This document shows, piece by piece, positions 35,964 through 48,464 of a stretch of DNA of 64,000 nucleotides. A program made the translations under genes and the position numbers. The stretch is taken from contig JXTB01000243.1 of NCBI GenBank assembly GCA_002914805.1, positions 367,611 through 431,610 of the forward strand, in the 5' to 3' direction. Numbering within the stretch: position 1 is the first letter of the stretch; each line of letters starts with the position of its first letter. The notes beneath the pieces were generated by a model. The model was not told where the DNA came from, did no database searches, and saw only the letters and a list, made by a program, of their open reading frames with translations. Source of the stretch: Parasponia andersonii. Its lineage: Eukaryota; Streptophyta; Magnoliopsida; Rosales; Cannabaceae.

Positions 35964-38153
35964 TGTAAAAACCTGGAATTTTCAAGGGTAATTTGGACAT
36001 TTTACCAATTTTCTGGATAAAATATTGTGGGGATTAATTTGCAAAAGTTTTGTACAGAGGGACTAAATTGCAAATTTTGGGGGACTAGATTGATAGAGAT
36101 TTGAAATTTTGGGAACTTATGTGCAATTTTTGAAAAATTACACAGCCCTATAAGATTGGGCCACGTGGCCCTGCTCAACCAATCCCCTCTCTTCTTCTCT
36201 CTCTCTCTCCCTGAAACTCTCTTTCTCTCTCCTCTCTCAGATCTCTCTCGGCCGCACCATCGTAGGATAGCCTCCGGCCACCGTCCACCACACCAACCAG
36301 CCGACGAGCCTCCGCCAGGTTGCCACGAAGCTCTGCCGCCCCTCGCCGCTTGCTGCCACCGCCTGTGTCGCCGGAAAAAGCTATTGATGCTGTTTTGACC
36401 CAATTCGGTTTTTCCGTCACCGGCGACGATTCCGGCCAACATTCGTCCTCAAACCGGTCCCGCTGGATTCATATCGTCGCAAGGATCATCAAACTATATA
36501 TATCTCAACTCCATTTTGCCCGGATTGAAAGTTGTCATTTTTGGGCATTTCGAGTTTATGGTTGTTGTTCTCGATCCAGCTGTTGGATTACGTTTTTGAC
36601 TGCATTTTTGGAATGTACTCAGAAAATGGAGAAGATTGATATATATATTGTGTGGTTTGGTGATCGGCACGAAAATCGAGATCGGACGGTCAATATTTTG
36701 TCTCGTTTTGCGTGCCACCGGTCCGGTGTAGGCCCGGACCCGAATTGGACAAGTTATATGTCTAACCTAGCTATTTTGGGTGCTAGGAATTCTGTGAAGA
36801 GGTCCATTTGTGGAATTGAAGCTCCGGTGAGAAAGTTAGTTTTTTGCAAGAAGACGATCGAGGGCTTGGAATTGGTTCTTGACCTTCCGCGCGATCATCA
36901 ATGACACCTTGAAGACTGAATAGCGTGGTGTCACTATTCTGTTGAGGTTGGGGTTTAGTTACCTTCGTTTTATACTGTTTTGAGTTAAAAATTATTTTCT
37001 GTAGCATATAAGAACAAGTGTATTTTTAATGATTTGAATTATATGTGATTGAATCTGGTTATACGATATATATTGTACTGCTCTGAGAATTTGCTGTGTG
37101 CAGGTTATTTTAGGTATATCAAAAATAGGGCCGTTATGCTGCCCGTTTTTCTATAAAACCCTATTATGCATGTTTTCCTGAAAAACCAGAATACAGTAGT
37201 TTTTACACTTCAGTTCTGTATTGCACGTGTCATAGGATCATACATGAGCATCGTGGGTTTTACAGTGTGGCGTTGCGTACCCCACCGTCAGTGAAAGTCT
37301 GTAAACTCGTACGAGGTCTTGTTACTTTTGATTACCTCCCCATTTGGCAGGTGTAGGCAATTCGGTTGCCCCTCCAGGTTTGGTAGGAGACACATGGGTG
37401 TCCCCACCGGGTATAGGCTTAGGTATCAGGCAGGCTGTTAGGTACACTTAGTGCCATTATCCTGGGTTTCCACAGATGAGAGGATATGAGCTCATGGGTA
37501 TGGGTTGATTTGTGTCATGTGCATATGGAGTGATGGTTTTGATTACACTGTTATATATATATTGGCTCCCGGTTTAGATTATATATATATATATATGCGT
37601 GTATGTTTTCGATTTGAACTAACTATGCAGGAGATTCCCATCACTGAACTATTTTTCCCCGAGGTAACTATTTTCCTACTGGGCATTGTATGCTCATCCC
37701 CCTACCTTCCTCCTCAGGTGGTGTCCAGTGCGATCTTGGTGATCAAGAGGAGTAAGAGGTCATCCTGATTGCAATTCATCTATTGGTAATGCTAGGAGTT
37801 TGTTGTCGTAGTCTTTGGACTATTTGGATTTTGTGTTAGCATTGAACCAAGATTACTGCTTTCTATTTTATCTGCAAACTTATGTATGTCATTCTGGTGT
37901 TTGACTTCTGTCGTGGATGACAATGATGCTGGGTTTTGTATTTAATTTCATGTTTTTAAGTAATTGTTCAATTTATTTTTGATGGTGTATACGAATCGTG
38001 GGAGTGGTTCACGGGATGGAATTCCGATTATTTTATTTAAATGGACCGTTTTTATAAAAACTAGAACTTTTGACATTTTTCAAATAAATCAAGGAATTTT
38101 CCACCTTTGTGAAATTTCCCTTCTGCCACTAGTCCGGATTTTAGGTCGTGACA
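35964..38153 (+). mobile_element. Solo LTR of the same gypsy family as 20265-25825
   Basis: A 2,190-bp sequence from TGTAAAAACC to TAGGTCGTGACA, flanked exactly by CTAAT at 35959-35963 and 38154-38158. It matches the 3' LTR at 24202 along its length apart from an extra ~520 bases at about 37010-37530 and ~70 bases near 36125-36195. It contains a 14-bp palindromic G-box (36158-36171) and a (CT)n leader. An open frame of 194 codons at 36320-36904 is broken in the other LTR, so it is not taken as a gene. Confidence 0.93.
36158..36171. promoter_or_regulatory. Palindromic G-box in the LTR
   Basis: GGGCCACGTGGCCC is a perfect 14-bp palindrome centred on CACGTG, in the promoter half of the solo LTR. 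The truncated 5' LTR keeps a variant at 20457-20470. Plant G-boxes bind bZIP and bHLH factors, including light and ABA regulators. Confidence 0.6.
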
Positions 38154-38734
38154 CTAATTTTGTCCATCAAAATTATAACGACGATATGATGTCGTCGTTA
38201 TAGATATTGTCACTGTAGATATGTTTTCGCTAAGTTTAATTATATTGACGATAGAGAGATACTCAATGATCATATGCATGAAATAAGACCGAAAAAGACT
38301 TGATTATAAAAAAAAAAAGACTGAAAAGGACTTATAAGTAAAATATTTATGTTTTTATTAGAAAAATAAAGAAATTGCGGCATGGTAGATGCCAAGTTAC
38401 GATATATATTTATAAATTTAAGACAAAATGCATACATTTTAGCAAGTTTTAGAAAATGAAACTTATTCCAAATTTTAAATTTCACTTTGATGTTACAATA
38501 ACTTCTAGAAATTAAATTCACATTACGTAACACTCGGATTAACACCCAATTCATAAAAAATAGCACAAGTAAGTAGCTTTTGATGTATTGCTTTAGATTG
38601 TACGTATTTAGCGTATATCTCCACATCATGATTTCACATAAAATAAGCGTTCTTTTCAATCTAAACTTTAAAAAAATAATTAAAAAAAGCGTTAGAACAA
38701 AAACAAATGACGCCTACTGATAACATTAATTTAA

Positions 38735-38876
38735 TTAATTTTCTTAAGGTTATAAGAAAATTGTAACTAGCTAGTGGATCATGCTGCAATTGACACATAT
38801 TATATGATTAATTACATTGATTTTCTTTAAATTATAAGACAATTGTAACTAGCTGTTGATCATGTTGCAAGTGCAG
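38735..38876. repeat. Two-copy imperfect tandem repeat, 82-bp period
   Basis: Both units contain ATTTTCTT..., ATTATAAGA(A/C)AATTGTAACTAGCT and a GATCATG(C/T)TGCAA segment. The period from the TTGTAACTAGCT landmarks (38761 and 38843) is 82 bases. Confidence 0.8.
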
Positions 38877-41800
38877 CCATTAGCTAGGAAGTACTTAACG
38901 TATAATATTCATGTACCATTGACGGACGACTTGTGGTAGTACTACTAACAAGTTTCGACGTCACGGTTGAGAGCTCCATTTTATCTAACTTATTTTGCTA
39001 AATGTCCTCTCTTTTTGACTTATTTAACAAATAAAATTAATATGCCGATATTCATCTCTAAATCATATAAATAAGGCCCTTCACTATCAAAATGTTAATA
39101 ATAATAACGACAATAATAGAGATAATCATAAAAAGGTTGACTAGTATGAAAACATACATAACCTGATGACGGTGCAAAGGCCGTCCAAAAGACCGACAAA
39201 CGTATATTCTTGTGTATAAATTGATCAATAGGAGAGGATTAGGTGATAAAGCATATTAGCAATATTGGGATTCCATCAATTTGTACCTAATACGAACAAA
39301 ATCATGATGTTTGGTCGGCGACTAATCCTGATTAAAAGATATTAGCCATATGGTTCTGATTTTCAATTTGATTTTTGGTGTCTATATTTCCTTTTCAGAG
39401 TGTGTAATTTCGGCTTGATGTAGAGGTTTTACAAATTTATATGACGGGTCACGATCACTGGATGAGTCGAGTGTGGAGGAGGAACTAAATTCCTTCGCTA
39501 AAATTGTAGCAGGCTTCAATATTTCTGGGGTTTTCTAGCTCACTCTTCGTGAGAATCTTGATTTTGTTGGTCTGAAGTTTGGTACTAAAAGGAGCTAAGA
39601 AGTGAGAATGACCACAAGTTTGGCACTGGAGTAGTTGAAGGGGAAAAAGGGGGTACTTTTTCTTAGGGTACATTTAGGTACAAGACCTAGAGTAGCATAA
39701 ATTGACCTCTTTTTGGAATATGATAGGAAAAGAAAACGAATGAATTTTTTTTTGACGTGGGACATGGCTAAAATGAAAGCTACACTAAGCTAATTAAGCT
39801 CAACATGATACACAAATGTGAGGTTATTATAATTTATATATGTAGACCGAATTCCCTTCACACATAATACTGCAATATTTCTTGTTGGAAAATTTGGAAA
39901 ATTTCATAGGTAGAAAGATAAAATGGTTATTATTAAAACAAAGAATTTGAAGGTTAGTAACCCACTTCATCATATTGTTTACAGTTCCATGATTAGTACA
40001 TAATTCCTTGTCAGATGGGTAATGATGTTGTATCCAATTCTGTGAGCGTTATGATTATATATAATTGAAAGTAAAGTCTCTGAGTGGGATATTAAATAGA
40101 TGATTAAGTTGCTAAAGTCATGACGTGGGTTCAAGCCTGTCTTACTGATCTTAGCTCTCCAGGCTTTGACTTCTCATAAAACTTCTGTCCGTGTACGTGT
40201 TTTTTCAATTATATAAACAATTTAAAGTGTTATTTTTATGTAAACTCGCTTGCATATTTTTGCATGGATTTTTATATTTGATTATATCGTTATATTACAC
40301 TAATAAAGAAATGGTTCTAAGTTGCCTGCTTCTAAACTAAATAAAAATGTCAACAGCGTCTAAGAAAACAGAGTAGCAGGCATGAACTCAGCCATGATAT
40401 TATTAATTACACATTCCGTTCATTGTTCATGTACCTACATTCATGCATATGAATTACTCAATCTCAAAAATATCTGGCACTAATGGAGTCAAATAATATA
40501 AAAGTCATTATTTTTAACTAGTGCATTCAACGACAAATTCTTGATCAGTATTAGTATGAGATTGGTACTAAACAAGTACACAATTCTATATATATACATA
40601 AATAGTATTTATATGCATAAGATTTGGTACTGATCAGTAAACAAATAAATAAAATCAAACAGAAATATTAACTAGATAGAGTTCGGCATTTTACTAATAC
40701 AACTTGTTGTATGTGAAATTATTAATGGAAGCCCAAATTAGTACTAAGACCAAAATAACCACAAATACAAAAGAGACATAATATTGTGAGTTGACAGTTA
40801 ATCTTAATTCCAACAAAAATTGGGTCAAAATCCATCCCTTTGTGTATCCTTAATTAGGAAAATTTCACGTTTCAAAGTCGAATTTAAAATGAGAAATGCA
40901 TGGTAAAAAACTATCGACATAGAAATCCCTCTTAGATTTTGAGAACCACAAAAGTTAACTAATTAGCAAGCTAGTGGTAGCAAGCTAGTGGCTTAGCGGT
41001 TGCCACCTTGGCTAAGGAAGAGATATCAATTACCAATTGAATGTCCTAAAGCTTTGTATTTCTTGTGAAGCACTCCCAAGTAGCAAACTTGAGAAATTAT
41101 TGGCCTCGGATTTTTCATTTGCCCCCACAATCACATTTTGATGCCTAATTTATGAGCAATATTATGGTAAAACCCTACTGGCATGTGAGGTGCATGATGG
41201 AGGGTGTGAACATTTAACTAAGAAAACAAAATCATAGCTCTCCGTAGGGCCGAACATATGGTGAATCCGACACAATAATCCATGCTTTTTCCCAAGTGGG
41301 ATTTTGAATTTAGTCATTGTAACACCCAAATGTTGCATAAAATCTAGTACTTTCAGAACAGAGCTCACTAAAAGAGAGTTTGGTCCTTCTCTATTCCACA
41401 AAGTCAATCATTTCCCAGGACTGCGTCTTCGCTTGTTGACTCCGCAACTATGGATATGTATGAAGAAAAAAGGACCACAAGAAAAGCTAAAGTCTTTTAT
41501 GGTAAACTCATTGACCCCACTATTATGGAGAGAGAAATATTTTTAATGTTATATAATTTTGAAAGACTGCTAGCTATCTCTGTGCTTTATAATTCGTATG
41601 TGACATAATTAATTGAGTACTGTTTTTATGCTATAATTCTTTTGGGACATAATTGCAGCACTAATAGCCAGCACATGCTTGCATGAATAAAAACTATATA
41701 ATAAGGAATCCAAAGCAAGTTAAAAAGGAGAACACAAATGTGAAAATCCAGGATCTGTTTCGCATTAAGGATTGCTGCTAAATCTTATCAAACATGCTTT

Positions 41801-43630
41801 GATATTGTTGGTAGACCTCAAACCATATTACTGATGATTATATTGGACATATTAATGGCTAAGCACCACTTGCTTCCTTAAAACTGCGTATGAAATATAA
41901 TTTTTTTCACCAAACCAAATCTCTTAGTTGGCGCTTTACCATATCAGCAAATCCTCGATAATTATTTTCCTACCTCACATAAGGGAAAAACAAAATCTAA
42001 GAACTTTTTACACTGAAATCATATGCATCTTGCTTACATATCATGTCTCAGAATTTGTAATAATCTCGAGTCTTGACCTGGAATCGGGTGGTCTATGCCA
42101 TAAATGATAAGTCTATCTCTAAACTAGCTTTAACAAGATTGCCTTTGTATGGTTGTGTAGCAACTAAAATTTACATGTCACTATGTGCTTAGTATGTTTA
42201 CCAATTCAATAATGAAAAGAATACAAAGAAAAGGACTTGGTTACTGGGTATGAATGAAAAATTGAGTCATTCCTCCTTAATTTCATTAATTATTTGAAAG
42301 ATTCTCGAAAATTTGAGTCCAAATATAAGTAAGCATATGAATAAATGGAAAAAGTAAATTGTTTCCTTATTTCCATTCCCTTTACAATGCGTTCGATTAT
42401 TTACCTATGTGTCAATTTACCCTCGTGTTCTTGTAATTAACAAAAATATTTGAGACAAGCTGGATTGACTCACTATGCGTCATTAAAGAGTAAAAAGTAA
42501 CAACAGCCATGTATAAATTATAATGTATATACGTTGAATTCAGTATAAGGTGGTCATGAGGAGGCATGGGATTCCTGGAAGTTGTTAAAGAGATATGCCT
42601 TTACTACAAAGAAATGTCCTCCATATTCTCTCTGTGGTTTATGAGGGTATGAAGGTTTTGAGGCCATTGTTGTATAAGAGATAAGTTGAGAAGTGGGCCT
42701 TGGCCTTTGAACTGATACGGGGTAACACAAGTAAGGTGTATGATTTTGTCTCTATGGCAAGTGGCAACTGGTACACGAAGATAAGAATGAGGTTATGGCA
42801 TGCAACTTGGTCAGATGAGATTCTCTTCAAACACCTTTCTTCATTCTTCTGTGGGGTTAACATTTTCATATTTTCCTTTATCTGTACGTTTAGTCCGGAA
42901 CAATATGTGTAGGACAATCGGTCACTTCTTTTTTTTTTTTTTCCCCTTAATTTCTATTTTTGGATTTGTGATTCTATTGAAAATCATTTTGACTTGGTCT
43001 ATGCTCCCTTTTTCTTTTTCCTTTTTGTTTTTTTGAACCTTCCACTTTCTCTATGTTTAATCTTAATTCAAATGTTTAAGTTCGGAAAAGAACGGTAGCA
43101 GATGAAAAAGGTAAAAGGATCAAACCAAGAGAAATTGGAGTAATTAATTTTCAAAGAATTTAACGTCTCTCTGCAAAGAAATAAATACTTGGGTTGGGCC
43201 TGATCAAGGTGAATTGTGTATGTTTTGAGCCTGAATATCTAGTCCGATTGAATGGCGTGTGTTGTAACATAAGGCAAGGACCTTGGAGATCCTTGGTCCA
43301 ACAAACAAGCAGAGACGTAATACATCTTGACAAACTTATCCTATAAAAAAAAAAAGAGAAAAGAAATCTTAACATATTGTTTTAGATTTATAATTTGAAT
43401 GAAGTGTTTTCTTTTGTGGTGGTTAATAGTGATTTGTAAGTTTCTCACTACAAATTAAGTAACAACTAATTTCAAGTTATACTTTATCATTCTAGTTATC
43501 TAAACAAAAATATTCTGGATGTGTATAACTAGTTCAAAAGAAAATGAACAAAAAGACCAACTAAAGCCTATTAGAAATGGTAGAAGTCATTTGCTAAAAA
43601 AATGAAAATAAAAAGGACTTTATAGAAATA

Positions 43631-43867
43631 TGATCAAATTTTAGGCCCAATTTAAGTAAATATCCATTTATTAAATATTATAACAAAATATTCGGTATAT
43701 ATATATTTATATACCAAGTATAAAAAATATACTTAATACATTTTAATACAATAACTAAAATTGGTAGATATATTTACCTACTAAGTATAAAAATTTATAT
43801 ACTTAGACATTTAATTATAAAATTTAAAAATTAGACATTTATTTAGATAAATTTAAAATATTGATCA
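43631..43867. mobile_element. Putative short MITE bounded by TGATCA
   Basis: The left end TGATCAAATTTTAGG and the reverse complement of the right end TGATCAATATTTTAAA match, and similarity continues weakly for about 50 bases (…TAAATA…AATTT). The flanks AGAAATA and AGAAAAA suggest a target duplication. It is very AT-rich, so chance similarity is possible. Confidence 0.45.
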
Positions 43868-44208
43868 AGAAAAATGTGACACCTCGTTATCTTGTATCAA
43901 TTGACAGTAAACATTGATGAATTTGTTGGGCTAACCGTAAGTTGGATCGATATACTCGAAATCAATAGATGGGTCATGACAACAGTAAAAAATGGTTACA
44001 AGCCCAAAATGAAATGGCAAAACAAGGATATAGTGGACCACTTAGAGAGGACTTTCAGATGCCCATGGGTCCCACATTGATATGGCCCATATAGGTTCTA
44101 AAATCTCCGAATCACACATGAGCTTCAAACGTGAACCACCAGATTGTGATTATTCCAGGTAAGCAGGGAGAAGAAGAGGTGCTGTGGTTTCGAAATCAGA
44201 TTCTGCAT

Positions 44209-44265
44209 GCCACGTGGCGAACGAGAAGCCAATAGGACATCCACACCCCTATCCTTGAAGATAAG
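44209..44265 (+). promoter_or_regulatory. LHCA2 promoter: G-box, CCAAT box, I-box
   Basis: GCCACGTGGC (44209-44218), CCAAT (44229-44233) and GATAAG (44260-44265) are spaced within 57 bases, 123-179 bases upstream of the ATG. A G-box, a CCAAT-type box and an I-box in this order are established parts of light-regulated photosynthesis gene promoters. The arrangement predicts light and phytochrome responsiveness. Confidence 0.72.
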
Positions 44266-44387
44266 CCCCCCTCCTATTCCATACATGACCTCACCTCATT
44301 TACATTCTTCTAACTTTATCACCAAATATTCAACTCACAACATACCAACATTTTGTAATAAAGTTTTGGACTTAAACTCGCACAAGT

Positions 44388-45940
44388 ATGGCTTCCGCTT
44401 GTGCCTCTTCTGCCATTGCAGCTGTCGCCATATCTTCCCCCAGGCAAGCTTATTATTAATTAATTAATTATTTATTTATTTTAATTTATATTTTGTTATG
44501 TCCTTGTACCATCTAGTTTGGAACGTTTATATTATGTGTATATACGTGCAAAATTCACGTTTTGTTTAGGAAGGCATGAATTGAACAAACCAATTTCGCT
44601 TAAGCTTTATTTATGTTGAATGTACAACTTAAGCTGTTTGTAAGTGGAGTGTTACTTAATTATATAGATACATCTTAGAGATCTTATACGACTTTGTTTA
44701 ATATGGTCAGAGTTTTTGGATGGAAATAAGTAAATAACGTGAGGTGAAAAATAAATTGACTGCAGTTCCCAGAAGAGTGTGACAAGTTTGGGGGTCACCA
44801 AGGGTGCTTTCCTTGGAAGACAGAAATTGAGAGTGAAAAGCTTGACAGCTCCAATCAGGTCTAGATCATCGGCTACCGTTTGCGCCGCAGCTGATCCCGA
44901 CAGACCCCTGTGGTTCCCAGGCAGCACCCCTCCTCCATGGCTCGATGGCAGGTCCGTACATCAACTCCTTCTCATTTCTCTAAATGATTCAAATTATAAC
45001 ACATTTGATTGTCTAATCAAACATATTGTGTAACATTATATGACACATTTGTCGTTAGCATTTCTCTTCCCGTATTGTATAAGATACACATATTATGTTT
45101 TGTTCATAATACGTTACATTGTAATCACATTGCAGCCTTCCAGGTGACTTTGGTTTTGACCCTCTTGGCCTGGGTAAGTCAAAATGCCCAAAACCATATC
45201 GTTAAGAAAAACATAAAATTAAATCATGTGACGGTTTAACCATAATTATTATTATTTTTAATTTTTTTTTTCCGAATTGAATAGGATCTGACCCTGACAG
45301 TCTGAGATGGAATCAGCAAGCAGAAATTGTACACTGCCGATGGGCAATGTTGGGAGCAGCTGGAATCTTCATTCCGGAATTCTTGACAAAGATTGGCATT
45401 CTAAACACCCCATCATGGTACACAGCAGGAGAACAAGAGTACTTCACGGACACAACCACCCTTTTCATTGTTGAGCTCATCTTTATTGGGTGGGCCGAGG
45501 GAAGGCGTTGGGCCGATATCATCAAGCCCGGTTCAGTTAACACTGACCCAATCTTCCCCAACAACAAGCTCACTGGTACCGATGTGGGATACCCTGGTGG
45601 GCTTTGGTTCGACCCACTTGGGTGGGGAAGTGGTTCACCTGAGAAGATCAAGGAGTTGAGGACTAAGGAGATCAAGAATGGAAGGCTGGCTATGTTGGCT
45701 GTAATGGGCGCTTGGTTCCAACACATTTACACTGGCACTGGCCCGATTGACAACCTATTTGCTCATCTTGCCGATCCTGGTCACGCCACCGTTTTTGCAG
45801 TAAGATTTCCTATACAGATACTATAATGACAATTTTCTATATTATAACATTATGTTTGACTAAGTTATCAAATTTGGTACTAACTACTAACAGTTGGTTT
45901 TAATATTTGTTTTTTGTTTCAGGCTTTCACACCCAAGTGA
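44388..45940 (+). CDS. LHCA2: Photosystem I light-harvesting chlorophyll a/b protein Lhca2, 270 aa
   Basis: Five exons: 44388-44443, 44766-44951, 45136-45173, 45285-45799 and 45923-45940 (813 coding bases). The N-terminal ~50 residues are Ser/Ala-rich, as in a chloroplast transit peptide. The mature part shows [32 protein letters not shown], helix B with E107, H110 and R112 ([10 protein letters not shown]), helix C ([14 protein letters not shown]) and helix A with E222, N225 and R227 (EIKNGRLAM). These residues ligate chlorophyll or form the inter-helix ion pairs in the Lhc family. The sequence matches remembered Arabidopsis Lhca2 closely from DPDRP to the AAFTPK end. The product sits in the thylakoid membrane in the LHCI belt of photosystem I. 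Intron 1 starts with GC (CAG/GCAAGC), not GT, because reading on hits a TAA and no GT site keeps the frame. Confidence 0.96.
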
Positions 45941-48464
45941 GGAAGCTAGGAAGGTCGCTAACATTGGTGATGAATCAACGTGTTATTTATTTTATGAGGA
46001 AAGTGGGGCTTAATATGGAGATGATGTGTGTTGTTTCACATGTTCTAAGGGAATATTTGTCTCGTTAGGACTTGTTAGAATGATCTTGCAATGTACAAAA
46101 GTTCCTTTGAACTCTAAGATTTCATGAACATAAAGTCAGCTAGTAATGAAATTCGTCGACTACGATCGTTGTTTGCACAACCTCCTCACCTAATGCGATT
46201 CAAGGCTTTTCGTAACGATCGAACTAGTAAGAGCAAAATAGGCAAAGTAGTAATTTAGGGACAGATCTGTTAATATATTTAAAAGTCTCTACTATCTCTA
46301 ATAAACACTTATGAAACAAAATATAAGAAAACGCAAGAGGAGGAAAATGATCTGTAGGTCTTTAGTCTTGACTTTGTTTTATACATAAAAGGAGTATGAG
46401 GAAAATGGATTCAGATTTCAGGACTACTAAAACAGAACTTAGTAGAGGTGATGAGCAAAAATGATAGAACCTTTGGATAAATTGATACTTGATTTGGGAA
46501 AGATGTTAGTTGTTAAGCTAGATTTACGTCACAACAAGACAAGAAACCGGGAAATTATTGCTTGCAAGTATACTCTACTTGCAAATACAGGAACTATGAC
46601 TCCCAAAGATGACAACGTCTCAAACATCAATAATACCACCGTTCTACACAGCTATGCATGGCACTAAAATAATTGCTCCTCTTGGAAAGACTAAGAAAGT
46701 AAGACCCCTTTTCTTTTTTCAAATTCTTTTTTTTATAAAATAGAATATCATAAGTGTATTTAAGAAATGCAAAGAAGTTGAAGCAAAAGAACAATTAAAT
46801 ATGAATCCAAATGACTTCCCTTTTGGGGGGGTTGGTCCAGGCTATAACTCATGGTGTTTGACTCGGATAAAGGAAAAACGTGGTCTGGAATAATTGGAAT
46901 CAATTAATTAAATACGAAATAGTTGTCTATGGAACCCCGGAGGTCGTCAGTGATGGCGCTTCTATGTCATCCTAACGGTTCCAAGAAAAAAAAACTAAAA
47001 TATAAGATGCATAGCTGAACAAATGATCAGTTGCCAATATTCGACGGCTAAACCCCTCTAACTAACATCTAATTAGGCATTAGATTATAATTTATGCAGC
47101 TTTCCCACGTAATCCTTTGGTCAAAAATGACCATATGCGCCTCATACACCCCTTGAGGGAGTTTACTGTAAGTAAAAGTTGAAAATTAAACTCCAAGAAG
47201 CAAGTGGAGAGAAACAGCTAGAAAGTGTCAAAAAGATGAGTTTCACATGTTTTAGGTATGTTCATATAAACTAAAAGTAAAATCAAAAAGAGAAGAAACT
47301 AAAGCAATAAATGTATGCTCAGATGTAGATTGTGCTACCACTTGTGTATTTTTTTAATATTGTGATAGTTTGGTTGAAGTTTGTTCAGTAATCAGTCTCG
47401 GCCATAAAACTTAAAGCCTCAAATCACATCTCATCTCATGGATTATTTAAGCGGTCCCCAAAATCTGAGTGATTCCAACAAATGCTAGAAAAATGAAAAG
47501 AACAGAGGGTGATTACTCTCTCATCAAACAGTTTCAATTCAGCTCTATAGTTTAACTCTCTTTTTCCCTTTTTACCTAAAAGTGATTTTGTTGGGTGCAA
47601 AGCCACTTATAATCATTAATCATCTCATTGAGTTGAGACCCAAAAAAACTATTCTCTCATGCATGCCTTCTGTATCATACTTCCACAACAAGCAAGCACC
47701 TACTTTTATCACCTTTTATTAAAGCACGAACTTGGTATATAACACTTAAATAAATAAGTAAACAGATTATGGAGCCATGATATAAAAACTCGCACTAGAG
47801 CGAAACTGGTATTTTGCTAAAACACGGCCCAGATTTTCTAGTAATTTCCCATAGGGAAACCCAAATAAAATTTGTAAGTTGCCAAAGAATTGGAGCAAAA
47901 TAAGAAAATAAACATTACTGGATTCTAAACCAGAATAAAAGAGAGGGCTCTGTGTTTGTCGGTGATGCTTAGTGTCAATATAACCAATGAAATTAACATA
48001 AATTCAGGGCAAAGATGTCATTGCCCAAGTTTCATATATCTTATTACTCAAACATCATGTAACACTTGAAACAGAGCACCAGAAAAATATCCAACATTGA
48101 AAGCTTACAAGTACATACTCTGGGGGAACTTGAACCAATCTGGAAATGGATGATTGGATTTTAGGCAAAATTATTAGCTTAAAAACAATACAATTAAAAT
48201 AAACGTGACTCAATTTTTCATATGTAGCACTATATAAGCTATATATATATGCGGTATTAACCCATTTCATTAAAAATCAGTACAATTGAGGTCATTACAG
48301 CCCTACCATAACCAAATCTCTCATCCTTGCCCTCTCTCAAAGTATCATTATCTTAAATATAATACAGAATTAATTTTAAATTTCCAAAAAGAAAAAAGAG
48401 AGAAAAAGGAGAAGCTTGTATAGAAAGAAACTATAGAAATCCCTACTAGTAATTAAGGAACACG
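45941..48464. other. 3' flanks of LHCA2 and of the DnaJ-like gene
   Basis: The first ~250 bases are likely the LHCA2 3'UTR (possible AATGAA-type signal near 46146). The rest is AT-rich without a supported gene. A 68-codon frame at 46461-46667 has no recognisable features. The last ~200 bases before 48465 probably hold the 3'UTR of the minus-strand gene. Confidence 0.55.

Larger units (their letters stand above)
34640..38260. mobile_element. DNA transposon remnant with palindromic GTCGTCGCTATAG subterminal repeats, interrupted by a solo LTR
   Basis: Variants of CTATAACGACGAC and its complement recur near 34680-34760, 35510-35550, 35624-35654, 35733-35766, 35829, 35900-35930 and, beyond the inserted LTR, 38174-38202. 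Many are paired as palindromes; the last has perfect 11-base arms, TATAACGACGA and TCGTCGTTATA. Around 35585-35840 the motifs sit in tandem units of about 110-130 bases. Dense subterminal inverted motifs are typical of CACTA (En/Spm) elements, but clear CACTA/TAGTG ends were not found, so class and ends stay open. No transposase frame is present. Confidence 0.55.
38260..44100. other. Intergenic region, no gene recognised
   Basis: AT-rich. Contains a two-copy tandem repeat (38735-38876), a putative small MITE (43631-43867) and a poly-T tract at about 42929-42942. Open frames at 41.2-41.5 kb and 42.6-43.0 kb show no family features and overlap on both strands. Confidence 0.65.

Noticed and set aside
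36320..36904. A 194-codon plus-strand frame inside the solo LTR
   Set aside because: The homologous part of the other LTR (24500-25100) has stops and frame shifts, and the composition is that of a CT-rich LTR leader; no domain seen.
40090..40160. Another B-box-like core (GGGTTCAAGCC at 40127-40137)
   Set aside because: No cloverleaf can be drawn and no SINE ends are seen; probably a decayed tRNA-like fragment or chance.
46461..46667. A 68-codon frame downstream of LHCA2
   Set aside because: No recognisable domain and no sign of conserved neighbours; could be a small peptide, but nothing supports it.
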